Shown here piece by piece: positions 9,014 to 18,322 of a stretch of DNA of 64,000 nucleotides. Origin of the DNA: Pseudomonas sp. CC120222-01a. Lineage in GTDB: Bacteria; Pseudomonadota; Gammaproteobacteria; Pseudomonadales; Pseudomonadaceae. The stretch covers positions 248,001-312,000 of the forward strand of contig NZ_QEQQ01000001.1 of assembly GCF_003097235.1 (NCBI RefSeq), given 5' to 3'. A program made the position numbers and the translations under genes. The number at the start of each line of letters is the position of its first letter. Position 1 is the stretch's first letter. The notes under the pieces were generated by a model. The model was not told where the DNA came from. It was given only the letters and a program-made list of their open reading frames with translations, and searched no databases.

Positions 9014-10756
9014 ATGCACAGGCATGGCGCACACCTGCTGGACGCCACGTCGGCGCGCTTCGCCCTGTGGGCGCCCGATGCGCGCAGCGTGAGCCTGGAA
9101 CTGGAGCAGCAGCCCGCCATCGAGCTGCTGCCCGAGGACGACGGCTGGTACACGGGGGTTGCCCCGTGCCAGGCCGGCGACCGCTATCACTATCGCATCG
9201 ACGGCAAGCTGCAGGTCGCCGACCCGGCGTCGCGCTACCAGCCCGAAGGGGTGCATGGGCCGAGCCAGGTGGTGGATACCGGCGCCTACGCCTGGCAGCA
9301 CCCTTGGCAAGGCCGGCCGTGGCATGAAGCGGTGATCCAGGAGCTGCACGTCGGCGTGCTCGAAGGCTACCCGGGCGTCGCCCGGCAGCTGCCGAGGCTG
9401 GCCGAACTGGGCATCAGCGCCATCGAGCTGATGCCGCTGGGCCAGTTCCCCGGTGAGCGCAACTGGGGCTACGACGGCGTACTGCCCTATGCGCCGCAGC
9501 ACAGCTATGGCAGCCCCGAGCAGCTGTGCGCGCTGGTGGATCATGCCCACGGCCTGGGGCTGATGGTGATGGTCGATGTGGTCTACAACCACTTCGGCCC
9601 GGACGGTAATTACCTGCACCAGTACGCCAGCCCGTTCTTTCGCGAAGACCGCCAGACGCCCTGGGGCGCGGCCATCGATTTTCGCCGCCGCGAGGTGCGA
9701 GAGTACTTCATCCAGAACGCCCTGATGTGGCTGTGCGACTACCGCTGCGACGGCCTGCGCCTGGATGCGGTGCACGCCATCGACCAACCCGACTTCCTGA
9801 TCGAGTTGGCGCAACGGGTGCGCGCCGCCGTCGAGCCCGGCCGGCATGTGTGGCTGGTGCTGGAGAACGAGCACAACCAGGCCTCGCTGCTCGAGCAGGG
9901 TTTCGATGCCCAGTGGAACGACGATGGGCACAACGCCCTGCATGTGCTGCTGACCGGTGAAACGGAAGGGTATTACGCCGACTATCAGGAAAAACCCATC
10001 GACAAGCTGGCCCGCTGCCTGTCCGAAGGCTTCGTGTTCCAGGGTCAGGCCAACCGCCACGGCACACCACGCGGCGAGCCCAGCGGGCACCTGGAGCCCT
10101 CTTCGTTCGTATTGTTCCTGCAGAACCACGACCAGATCGGCAACCGCGCCCTGGGCGAACGCCTGACCCGCCTTTGCCCTCCCTCGGCGTTGCGTGCGGC
10201 CACCGGCCTGTTGCTGCTGGCGCCGATGATCCCGTTGCTGTTCATGGGCGATGACGATGGCAGCTGCCGGCCGTTCCTGTTCTTCACCGACTTCCACGAC
10301 GACCTCGCAGACGCCGTGCGCGAGGGCCGCCGCGGCGAGTTCGCCCACTTCAAGGCGTTCACCGACGCCGAGCAGCGCGAACACATACCCGACCCCAATG
10401 CCGAGCAGACCTTCGAGGCCTCACGCCCGCAAAACAAGGAGGTCATCGCCGGCTGGCATGGCCTGTACCACCAACTGCTCGACCTGCGTCGGCGCCATGT
10501 CATCCCGCACCTGCCCGGCAGCCGCGCACTGGGTGCCGAGGTGCTCGGCGACAAGGCCCTGAGCGCGCGCTGGCGCCTGGGCGATGGCAGCACCCTACGC
10601 ATCGACCTGAACCTGGCCGCCACGCCGCAGGCAGTTGCACTGCCCTGCGCAGAACGGCGCCTGTTCGACAGCAGCGACACCACCCACCCAGATACTGCGC
10701 TGTCCGCCCACAGCTGCGTGGTCAGCCTGCTTCCACCTGGCCAGGAGCACCCATGA
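9014..10756 (+). CDS. treZ: Malto-oligosyltrehalose trehalohydrolase
   Basis: A 580-residue GH13 enzyme. An N-terminal CBM48-like domain (FALWAPDARSVSLEL, about 15-90) precedes the barrel, with VDVVYNHFGPDGNY, CDGLRLDAVHAI (nucleophile Asp) and WLVLENEHN (acid/base Glu). FLQNHDQIGNRALGERL provides the conserved NHD transition-state Asp. TreZ releases trehalose from the maltooligosyl-trehalose made by TreY. It starts 13 bases after glgA and its last four bases overlap malQ (ATGA). Confidence 0.95.
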   Translation: MHRHGAHLLDATSARFALWAPDARSVSLELEQQPAIELLPEDDGWYTGVAPCQAGDRYHYRIDGKLQVADPASRYQPEGVHGPSQVVDTGAYAWQHPWQGRPWHEAVIQELHVGVLEGYPGVARQLPRLAELGISAIELMPLGQFPGERNWGYDGVLPYAPQHSYGSPEQLCALVDHAHGLGLMVMVDVVYNHFGPDGNYLHQYASPFFREDRQTPWGAAIDFRRREVREYFIQNALMWLCDYRCDGLRLDAVHAIDQPDFLIELAQRVRAAVEPGRHVWLVLENEHNQASLLEQGFDAQWNDDGHNALHVLLTGETEGYYADYQEKPIDKLARCLSEGFVFQGQANRHGTPRGEPSGHLEPSSFVLFLQNHDQIGNRALGERLTRLCPPSALRAATGLLLLAPMIPLLFMGDDDGSCRPFLFFTDFHDDLADAVREGRRGEFAHFKAFTDAEQREHIPDPNAEQTFEASRPQNKEVIAGWHGLYHQLLDLRRRHVIPHLPGSRALGAEVLGDKALSARWRLGDGSTLRIDLNLAATPQAVALPCAERRLFDSSDTTHPDTALSAHSCVVSLLPPGQEHP

Positions 10757-12822
10757 GCGAAACCGCCTTGCACCGACTGGCCGCCCGCGTAGGGCTGGCC
10801 CGCGACTGGATCGACGCCAATAACCGGCCGCAGCAGGTCAGTGACGAAGTCCTGCGCAAAGTCCTCGACGGCCTGGGCCACCCCGCCGACGACGAGCCTG
10901 CCATCGAGGCCAGCCTGCGCGCCGTGGAGGCCGCCGAAGACGCCGAACACCTGCCCCCGCTGATCACCGCCGACCTTGACCAGCCGCTGCCCCTGCGGCG
11001 CTACTTCCCGCCGGGCAGCGCCGTGCGCTGTACCCTGGAAAGCAACCGCCTGCAGTACCTGACCCTCGATGCCCAAGGCAACCTGCCCGGCGGCCTGCCG
11101 GTCGGCTATCACCTGCTGCAGATCAACGACCGCAGCTTCACCGTCGCCGTGGCACCGCCGCGCTGCCACAGCCTGGCTGACGCCGTCACCGAACCGCCGC
11201 CGCGCTGCTGGGGCCTGGCGGTGCAGCTCTACAGCCTGCGCCGCAGTGGCGATGGTGGCTACGGCGACTGCCTGGCCCTGGAACAACTGGCGCGCAGCGC
11301 CGCCGAGCGCGGCGCCGATGCCCTGGCGATCAGCCCGATCCACGCGCTCTCGGCCGTCGATCAGCAGCACTACAGCCCCTACTCGCCGTCCAGCCGCCTG
11401 TTGCTCAACACCCTGTACGCCAGCCCCGCCGCGCTGCTGGGCGAGCGCGCCGTGCGCATGGCGATCGAGGCCTGTGGCCTGGAGCAAGTGCTCGAAGACC
11501 TGGAGCAGCGCCCACTGGTGGACTGGCCGCGCGCCGCCGACGCCCGCCGGCGCCTGCTCGAAGCGCTGTACCAGGATTTCAGCCAGGCCGACCACCCGTT
11601 GCGCAAGGACTTCGACAGCTTCCGTGAGGCCCGCGGCCAGGCCCTGGAGCATCACTGCCGCTTCGAAGTGCTGCAGGCGCAAGCTGTCGAACATGGCCTG
11701 GGCGCCGACTGGCGCAACTGGCCCAGCGCCTGGCACGACCCGTACCACCCGGAAGTCGAAGCCTTCGCCAACGCCTACCCGGCCAAGGTCGAGTTCCACG
11801 CGTTCTGCCAGTGGCTGACCGAACGCAGCCTGCAACGTGCCCAGCACGCCGCCCGCAGCAACGGCATGGCGGTTGGCCTGATCGCCGACCTGGCGGTGGG
11901 CGCAGACGGCGCTGGCAGCCAGGCCTGGAGCCGCCAGGACGAGCTGCTGGCCAACCTCAAGGTCGGCGCGCCGCCCGACATCCTCAACCGCTCGGGCCAG
12001 GACTGGGGCATCTGCGCCTTCTCCCCCGAGGGCCTCAAGCGCAACGGCTACCGTGCCTTCATCGAGATGCTGCGGGCCAACCTGGCCCATGCCGGCGGCC
12101 TGCGCATCGACCATGTGATGGGCCTGCGCCGGCTGTGGCTGATCCCCCGTGGCTGCAAGCCCGCCGAAGGCGCCTACCTCAACTACCCGCTGGAAGACCT
12201 GCTGCGCCTGCTGGCCCTGGAGTCGGTGCGCCACCAGGCGATCATTCTCGGCGAAGACCTCGGCACCGTACCCGAGGGCCTGCGCGAACAGCTGGCGGCC
12301 AAGGCCGTGCTGGGCATGCGTGTGCTGCCGTTCGAGCAGACCCAGCCCGGCCACTTCAAGCCGATCCTCGACTGGCCGGACGACGCCCTGGCCACCACCG
12401 GCACCCACGACCTGGCGCCGCTGGCCGGCTGGCTGCAAAGCCGCGACATCGACTGGAGCCAGCGCCTGCAGCTGATCGACGCCGCTACCGAACTGCACTG
12501 GCGGCATGAGCGGCAGAAGGAGTGCGAAGGCCTGCGCCGCACCCTGGAAGCCAACTACGGCCCGCAAGCAGACAACGATGCGCTGATCGATGCCGCCATC
12601 CGCTACGTTGGCCATACCCGCGCCCCATTGGTGCTGATCCCGCTGGAAGACCTGCTCGGCAGCGACGAGCAACCCAACCTGCCCGGCACTACCAGCGGCC
12701 ACCCCAACTGGCGCCGGCGCTTCGCTGCGCCGGTGCGCGAACTGCTCGACGACGAAGACGCCGCACGGCGCCTGGAACTGCTGGCCCAGGCCCGCGAACA
12801 AGCCTGGGAGCGGGACCGATGA
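10753..12822 (+). CDS. malQ: 4-alpha-glucanotransferase (amylomaltase)
   Basis: A 689-residue GH77 enzyme that shuffles maltodextrin chains between acceptors. The N-terminal ~140 residues form the extension seen in longer MalQ proteins. Catalytic blocks: GGLRIDHVMGLRRLWLIP (nucleophile Asp), AIILGEDLGTVPEGLR (acid/base Glu) and TTGTHDLAPLAGW. It overlaps treZ upstream and treY downstream by ATGA junctions. In this pathway it would recycle the short chains left by GlgX and TreY/TreZ. Confidence 0.95.
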   Translation: MSETALHRLAARVGLARDWIDANNRPQQVSDEVLRKVLDGLGHPADDEPAIEASLRAVEAAEDAEHLPPLITADLDQPLPLRRYFPPGSAVRCTLESNRLQYLTLDAQGNLPGGLPVGYHLLQINDRSFTVAVAPPRCHSLADAVTEPPPRCWGLAVQLYSLRRSGDGGYGDCLALEQLARSAAERGADALAISPIHALSAVDQQHYSPYSPSSRLLLNTLYASPAALLGERAVRMAIEACGLEQVLEDLEQRPLVDWPRAADARRRLLEALYQDFSQADHPLRKDFDSFREARGQALEHHCRFEVLQAQAVEHGLGADWRNWPSAWHDPYHPEVEAFANAYPAKVEFHAFCQWLTERSLQRAQHAARSNGMAVGLIADLAVGADGAGSQAWSRQDELLANLKVGAPPDILNRSGQDWGICAFSPEGLKRNGYRAFIEMLRANLAHAGGLRIDHVMGLRRLWLIPRGCKPAEGAYLNYPLEDLLRLLALESVRHQAIILGEDLGTVPEGLREQLAAKAVLGMRVLPFEQTQPGHFKPILDWPDDALATTGTHDLAPLAGWLQSRDIDWSQRLQLIDAATELHWRHERQKECEGLRRTLEANYGPQADNDALIDAAIRYVGHTRAPLVLIPLEDLLGSDEQPNLPGTTSGHPNWRRRFAAPVRELLDDEDAARRLELLAQAREQAWERDR

Positions 12823-15593
12823 AGCCATTGACTGCAACCTTGCGCCTGCAATTTCACAGCGACTTCAGCCTCGATGACGCCGTGCCACTGGTGCCGTATT
12901 TCGCTCAGCTGGGCATCAGCCACCTGTATGCCTCCCCCATCCTCAAGGCCCGCGCCGGCTCACGCCACGGTTACGACGTGGTCGACCCGACCTGCGTCAA
13001 CCCCGAGCTCGGCGGCGAGGCGGCGCTGCAACGGCTGGTGGCCGCGCTGCGCCAGCATGGCATGGGGCTGATCCTCGATACCGTGTCCAACCACATGGCC
13101 GTAGGCGGCGCCGACAACCCCTGGTGGCAGAGCCTGCTGGCCTGGGGCCGGCGCAGCCCCTACGCGGAGTTCTTCGACATCCAGTGGCACTCCAGCGACC
13201 CGTTGCTGGCCGGGCAGCTGCTGTTGCCGTTCCTCGGCAGCGACTACGGCGCGGCGCTGAAGAACGGCGAGATCCCGCTGCAGTTCGACCAGCAATCGGG
13301 CTTGCTGCAGATCGCCCACTATCAGCACCGTTTCCCGATCTGCCCGCTGGACTATGGCTGGATCCTGGCGCAAAGCCCCGAGCCTGCACTCAAGGCCCTG
13401 GCGGAGCACTTCACCGCTTTGCGCGACGCCACCGAGCCACTGACTGCCGCCCTGCCCCTGCACGCCGAACTGGCGCGCCTGGTGGGTGAAGGCGCAGACC
13501 TGGAGTCGGCCTTGATCGCTTTCGACAGCCGCTGCGAAAACGGCTTCAAGCGCCTTCACCTGCTGCTCGAACGCCAGACCTACCGCCTGGCCAGCTGGCG
13601 CACCGCTGCCGATGACATCAACTGGCGGCGCTTCTTCGACATCAACGAACTGGGCGGCCTGCGGGTGGAGCGAGCCGTAGTGTTCGAAGCCACCCACGCC
13701 AAGCTGTTCGAACTGATCGAACGCGGCCTGGTGGACGGCCTGCGCATCGACCATATCGATGGCCTGGCCGACCCGCGCGGCTACTGCCGCAAGCTGCGTC
13801 GCCGGGTCGACAGCCTGCTCGCCAGGCGCCCGTTGCAGGCCGCGCTGGAGCACTTCCCGATCTACGTGGAAAAGATCCTCGGCGCCGACGAGCACCTGCA
13901 CCGCGACTGGCTCACCGACGGCACCACCGGCTACGAGTTCATGAACCAGGTCTCGCTGCTGCAGCACGACCCGGCCGGCGAAGCACCGCTGACCGAGCTG
14001 TGGGCCACCGTCAGCGAACGCCCCGACTTCCCCGAGGAAGTGCGCCTGGCGCGTCATCTTGTGCTCAATGCAAGCCTGGCCGGCGACTGCGAGTCGGTGG
14101 CCCAGGCCCTGCTGCAGGTCGCCCGCGACGACCTGATGACCCGCGACCTGACCCTCGGCGCGATCCGCCGCGCACTGCAGGCGCTGGTCGCGCATTACCC
14201 GGTGTATCGCACCTACTTCAATGCCTGCGGGCGCCCGGCCGAGGACGAACGTTTCTTCCAGCAGGCCTTGGCCAATGCCCGCCAGGATCTGGGCGAAGCC
14301 GACTGGCCGTTGCTCGACCAGCTCGAACAATGGCTCGGTGGCCAACCCTGGCGCCAGATGCCGCCCGGCCGGCCTCGCAAGCACCTGCGCCATGCCTGTG
14401 TGCGCTTCCAGCAGCTCACCGCCCCCAGTGCCGCCAAGGCCGTGGAGGACACCGCCTTCTACCGCTCGGCACGGCTGCTGTCGCGCAACGACGTCGGCTT
14501 CGAGGCCGAGCGCTTCAGCGCCGGCCCCGAGCATTTCCACAACGAGGCCCAGCGCCGTCTGCGCGACTTCCCCGACAACCTGCTGGCCACCGCCACCCAC
14601 GATCACAAGCGTGGTGAAGACAGCCGCGCACGCCTGGCCGTCCTGAGCGAGCGCGGGCCCTGGCTCGACAGCCGCGTGGAGCACTGGCGCGAGCTGGCTG
14701 CACCGCTGCGCGAGCAGTTGGACGACGGCGTGGCACCCAGCCCCGGCGACGAGCTGCTGCTGTTGCAGACGCTGCTGGGCAGCTGGCCACTGACCCTCGA
14801 CCTGCACGACGACAACGCATTGCGCCAGTACGCCGAACGCATTCGCCAATGGCAGCAGAAGGCCCTGCGCGAAGCCAAGCTGCGCAGCAGCTGGAGCGCG
14901 CCGAACGAGGCCTATGAAGCAGCCTGCGCCGCCTATGTCGACGGCTTGCTGCTGGACCGGGAAAACCAGCAACTGCGCCAGTCGATGGCCGATGCTGCAC
15001 AACTGATCGCCTGCCCCGGCGCCCTCAACGGCCTGGTCCAGAGCCTGCTACGCATGACCGTGCCGGGCGTGCCCGACCTGTACCAGGGCAATGAGTACTG
15101 GGATTTCAGCCTGGTCGACCCGGACAACCGCCGCGCCGTGGACTACGCTTGCAGGCGCCGCACCCTGGACGATGCCAGCACGCTTGGCGAGCTGCTCACG
15201 CACTGGCGCGACGGCCGCATCAAGCAGGCCCTGATCGCCCGGGTGCTGGACTGCCGCCAGGCCCATGCCGAGCTGTTCCGCCGGGGTGCCTACCTGCCGT
15301 TGAACGTGCAGGGCCGGCATGCCGACCAGGTCATCGCTTTCGCCCGTCTGGGCGAAGAGCAACGCGCCATCATCATTGCCCCGCGCCTGGCCAGCGGCCT
15401 GCTGGGCGGCGCCACTACACCGTTGATCCCGGCACAGAACTGGGACGACACCCGGGTAACCCTGCCGTTTGCCTTGTCGCCTGCCACTTGGACTGGACTT
15501 TTCGGTGCGGCCGCTGTCAGCCCTACAAAGGAGCTGATGTTGAGCGCGGTTCTGTCGCAATTTCCGGTCAACCTGTTGATTGAACATGCATAG
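12819..15593 (+). CDS. treY: Malto-oligosyltrehalose synthase
   Basis: A 924-residue GH13 enzyme starting MKPLTATLRLQFHSDF at the ATG overlapping the malQ stop (ATGA at 12819); the open frame runs further back into malQ and is not used. Diagnostic blocks: ISHLYASPILKARAGSRHGYDVVDP, DTVSNHMAV, DGLRIDHIDGLADPRGY (nucleophile), YVEKILGADE (acid/base) and the late ATHDHKRGEDSRARLAVLSE. TreY turns the reducing end of alpha-1,4-glucan into a trehalose unit, which TreZ then frees. Length is at the upper end of the family but normal for Pseudomonas. Confidence 0.95.
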   Translation: MKPLTATLRLQFHSDFSLDDAVPLVPYFAQLGISHLYASPILKARAGSRHGYDVVDPTCVNPELGGEAALQRLVAALRQHGMGLILDTVSNHMAVGGADNPWWQSLLAWGRRSPYAEFFDIQWHSSDPLLAGQLLLPFLGSDYGAALKNGEIPLQFDQQSGLLQIAHYQHRFPICPLDYGWILAQSPEPALKALAEHFTALRDATEPLTAALPLHAELARLVGEGADLESALIAFDSRCENGFKRLHLLLERQTYRLASWRTAADDINWRRFFDINELGGLRVERAVVFEATHAKLFELIERGLVDGLRIDHIDGLADPRGYCRKLRRRVDSLLARRPLQAALEHFPIYVEKILGADEHLHRDWLTDGTTGYEFMNQVSLLQHDPAGEAPLTELWATVSERPDFPEEVRLARHLVLNASLAGDCESVAQALLQVARDDLMTRDLTLGAIRRALQALVAHYPVYRTYFNACGRPAEDERFFQQALANARQDLGEADWPLLDQLEQWLGGQPWRQMPPGRPRKHLRHACVRFQQLTAPSAAKAVEDTAFYRSARLLSRNDVGFEAERFSAGPEHFHNEAQRRLRDFPDNLLATATHDHKRGEDSRARLAVLSERGPWLDSRVEHWRELAAPLREQLDDGVAPSPGDELLLLQTLLGSWPLTLDLHDDNALRQYAERIRQWQQKALREAKLRSSWSAPNEAYEAACAAYVDGLLLDRENQQLRQSMADAAQLIACPGALNGLVQSLLRMTVPGVPDLYQGNEYWDFSLVDPDNRRAVDYACRRRTLDDASTLGELLTHWRDGRIKQALIARVLDCRQAHAELFRRGAYLPLNVQGRHADQVIAFARLGEEQRAIIIAPRLASGLLGGATTPLIPAQNWDDTRVTLPFALSPATWTGLFGAAAVSPTKELMLSAVLSQFPVNLLIEHA

Positions 15594-15610
15594 CATTCAG
15601 GAGCGTCGTG

Positions 15611-15874
15611 ATGAGTGTCGAAGAAAAACGAGTACGCGAGTTCGCTTACCAGATCTGGGAATCGGAAGGTAAGCCGGAGGGGCAAGAGGAGCGCCATTGG
15701 GACATGGCCCGCAAGCTTGCCGAAGCCGAGGCGCTGGCACCCAAGGCGGCGCCTCGCAAGCGGGCAGCGGCCAAGCCCAAGGCGCCTGCTGAGCCCAAGG
15801 TGACTGCCCTGCCTGCGGCGAAAACGCCTGCTGCCAAGAAGCCCAGAGCAGTGAAAAAGCCGACTGCCGGTTAA
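15611..15874 (+). CDS. DUF2934 small protein with Lys/Ala/Pro-rich tail
   Basis: An 87-residue protein from the ATG at 15611, with AGGAGC 6 bases before it; a GTG one codon earlier (15608) is less likely. The N-terminal ~40 residues (VREFAYQIWESEGKPEGQEERHWDMA) are the DUF2934 signature, a short helical unit common in plant-associated and soil bacteria. The tail is a low-complexity Ala/Lys/Pro stretch like that of histone H1-type proteins, so nucleic acid binding is possible. It sits between treY and glgX, 17 bases after treY. Function unknown. Confidence 0.85.
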   Translation: MSVEEKRVREFAYQIWESEGKPEGQEERHWDMARKLAEAEALAPKAAPRKRAAAKPKAPAEPKVTALPAAKTPAAKKPRAVKKPTAG

Positions 15875-15876
15875 GC

Positions 15877-15985
15877 CTGTTCCGGCCCTTTCGCGGGCAA
15901 GCCCGCTCCCACAGGTTCTCCACTGCCTTCGAAATCGGTGCAATTCCTGTGGGAGCGGGCTAGTCCGCGAATAGGCCGGCACAAG
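15877..15985. repeat. Paired inverted REP element
   Basis: Inverted REP units (GGGCAAGCCCGCTCCCACAG and CTGTGGGAGCGGGCTAGTCC) flank about 30 bases between the DUF2934 gene and glgX. It lies inside the plus-strand glg cluster and could reduce or terminate read-through into glgX, whose own ribosome site follows 40 bases later. Confidence 0.8.
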
Positions 15986-16027
15986 TCCCCGCAAGATCCC
16001 CTCCACCACGGCCAATCGAGGACCGTC

Positions 16028-18181
16028 ATGAGCCCGCGCACCCCGAAGAAAACCCGCTCCGTCGCCCCGTCGCGCATTCGCGAAGGCCTGCCCTTCCCCC
16101 TGGGCGCCACCTGGGACGGCCTGGGGGTCAATTTTGCCCTGTTCTCGGCCAATGCCACCAAGGTCGAACTGTGCCTGTTCGACTCCACCGGCGAGCAGGA
16201 AATCGAGCGCATCGAACTGCCCGAGTACACCGACGAGATCTACCACGGCTACCTGCCTGACGCTCATCCTGGGCTGGTCTACGGCTACCGCGTGTACGGC
16301 CCTTACGAGCCGGAAAACGGCCACCGCTTCAACCCCAACAAATTGCTGATCGACCCTTATGCCAAGCAGCTGGTCGGCAGCCTGAAATGGTCCGAGGCAC
16401 TGTTCGGCTACACCATCGGCCACCCCGATGGCGACCTGTCGTTCGACGAACGCGACAGCGCGCCCTTCGTGCCCAAGTGCAAGGTCATCGACCCGGCCTT
16501 CACCTGGGGCCGCGACCAACCCGTGCAGGTACCCTGGGAGCGTACGATCATCTACGAGGCCCACACCCGTGGCATCAGCATGCGCCATCCGGCGGTGCCG
16601 GAAGAACTCCGCGGCACCTTCGCCGGCCTTGCCAACGACGAGCTGCTCAAGCACATCAAGGAGCTGGGCGTGTCGAGTATCGAGCTGCTGCCGATCCACG
16701 CCTTCGTCAACGACCAACACCTGCTGGAAAAGGGCCTGAACAACTACTGGGGCTACAACAGCATCGCCTTCTTCGCGCCGCACCCGCGCTACCTGGCCAG
16801 CGGCAAGATCGCCGAGTTCAAGGAGATGGTCGCGCACCTGCACGACGCCGGCCTGGAGGTGATCCTCGACGTGGTCTACAACCACACCGCCGAAGGCAAC
16901 GAGCGTGGCCCGACCCTATCCATGCGTGGCATCGACAACGCCTCGTACTACCGCCTGATGCCCGACGACAAGCGCTTCTACATCAACGATTCCGGCACCG
17001 GCAACACCCTCGACCTCAGCCACCCGCGGGTGCTGCAACTGGTCACCGACTCGCTGCGCTACTGGGCCGGGGAAATGCGCGTGGACGGTTTCCGCTTCGA
17101 CCTGGCGACCATCCTCGGCCGCTATCACGATGGCTACAGTGAGCGCCACGGCTTCCTCGTCGCCTGCCGCCAGGACCCGATGCTCAGCCAGGTCAAGCTG
17201 ATCGCCGAACCCTGGGACTGCGGCCCAGGTGGCTATCAGGTCGGCAACTTCGCGCCGGGCTGGGCTGAATGGAACGACCGTTTCCGCGATACGGCGCGCG
17301 CCTTCTGGAAAGGCGACGAAGGCCAGCTGGCGGACTTTGCCGCACGTATCACCGCCTCGGGCGACATGTTCAACAACCGCGGGCGACGGCCGTACTCCTC
17401 GGTCAACTTCATCACCGCCCACGATGGCTTCACCTTGCGCGACCTGGTGTCGTACAACAGCAAGCACAACGAAGACAACGACGAGAACAATCAGGACGGC
17501 ACCGACAACAACCTGTCGTGGAACTGCGGTGTGGAAGGCCCTACCGACGACCCGCAGGTCAACGCCCTGCGCATGCGCCAGATGCGCAACTACTTCGCGA
17601 CCCTGCTGCTGGCCCAAGGTACGCCGATGATCGTCGCCGGCGACGAATTCAGCCGCACCCAGCATGGCAACAACAATGCCTACTGCCAGGACAGCGAGAT
17701 TGGCTGGGTCAACTGGGACCTGGACCAGGACGGCGAAGAGCTGCTGGCCTTCGTCAAGCGCCTGACCCGCCTGCGCTTGGCCTACCCGGTGTTGCGTCGC
17801 TCGCGCTTTTTGGTCGGTGATTACAACGAGGCGATTGGGGTCAAGGACGTGACCTGGCTGGCGCCGGATGGCAGCGAGATGAGCGTGGAGCAATGGGAAG
17901 ACCCGCACGGGCGCTGCCTGGGCATGCTGATCGATGGCCGCGCCCAGGTCAGTGGCATCGCACGACCGGGGTCTGAAGCGACCATGCTGCTGATCTTCAA
18001 CGCGCACCATGATGTGGTGCCGTTCCAGCTACCGAGCGTGCCGGAAGGCGACTACTGGAGCTGCCTGATCGACACTGACCGGCCGGAGATGCGCAAGCCT
18101 CAGCACCTGCAGTTCGACAGCACCTTCGAGGTCAAGGGGCGGTCGTTGTTGTTGATGGTGTTGCTGCGTGAGGAAGACTAA
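16028..18181 (+). CDS. glgX: Glycogen debranching enzyme GlgX
   Basis: A 717-residue GH13_11 enzyme from the ATG at 16028 ([20 protein letters not shown]), preceded by GAGGACC; an upstream frame runs back through the REP element and is not real. A CBM48 domain ([23 protein letters not shown]) precedes the barrel, with [29 protein letters not shown] (nucleophile) and [14 protein letters not shown] (acid/base). It hydrolyses the alpha-1,6 branches of glucan, giving linear chains for TreY/TreZ and MalQ. It is the last plus-strand gene before the RHS block. Confidence 0.95.
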   Translation: MSPRTPKKTRSVAPSRIREGLPFPLGATWDGLGVNFALFSANATKVELCLFDSTGEQEIERIELPEYTDEIYHGYLPDAHPGLVYGYRVYGPYEPENGHRFNPNKLLIDPYAKQLVGSLKWSEALFGYTIGHPDGDLSFDERDSAPFVPKCKVIDPAFTWGRDQPVQVPWERTIIYEAHTRGISMRHPAVPEELRGTFAGLANDELLKHIKELGVSSIELLPIHAFVNDQHLLEKGLNNYWGYNSIAFFAPHPRYLASGKIAEFKEMVAHLHDAGLEVILDVVYNHTAEGNERGPTLSMRGIDNASYYRLMPDDKRFYINDSGTGNTLDLSHPRVLQLVTDSLRYWAGEMRVDGFRFDLATILGRYHDGYSERHGFLVACRQDPMLSQVKLIAEPWDCGPGGYQVGNFAPGWAEWNDRFRDTARAFWKGDEGQLADFAARITASGDMFNNRGRRPYSSVNFITAHDGFTLRDLVSYNSKHNEDNDENNQDGTDNNLSWNCGVEGPTDDPQVNALRMRQMRNYFATLLLAQGTPMIVAGDEFSRTQHGNNNAYCQDSEIGWVNWDLDQDGEELLAFVKRLTRLRLAYPVLRRSRFLVGDYNEAIGVKDVTWLAPDGSEMSVEQWEDPHGRCLGMLIDGRAQVSGIARPGSEATMLLIFNAHHDVVPFQLPSVPEGDYWSCLIDTDRPEMRKPQHLQFDSTFEVKGRSLLLMVLLREED

Positions 18182-18224
18182 AGCCAGGGTTCAGTGAATC
18201 GCAGCAAGACAACTATCCGAACAA

Positions 18225-18266
18225 CCGGCGCCATGCAATTCTGCCACAGGGCGCCGGCTGTTTCTT
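18225..18266 (+). terminator. Terminator hairpin after glgX
   Basis: A perfect 8-bp GC stem (CCGGCGCC 18225-18232, GGCGCCGG 18250-18257) with a 17-base loop is followed by CTGTTTCTT. It lies 44 bases after the glgX stop. The U-run is imperfect and the loop long, so efficiency is uncertain. Confidence 0.55.
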
Positions 18267-18322
18267 AACATACACTCAATGGTGACAGACACTTTACACT
18301 ATCAATGGTCCAGCCTCGCCCC

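Noticed and set aside
15608..15610. GTG start for the DUF2934 protein
   Set aside because: The ATG immediately following has the better spacing to AGGAG.
18182..18322. An immunity gene after the first RHS gene
   Set aside because: The 141 bases hold only the glgX terminator hairpin and no open frame with a ribosome site.
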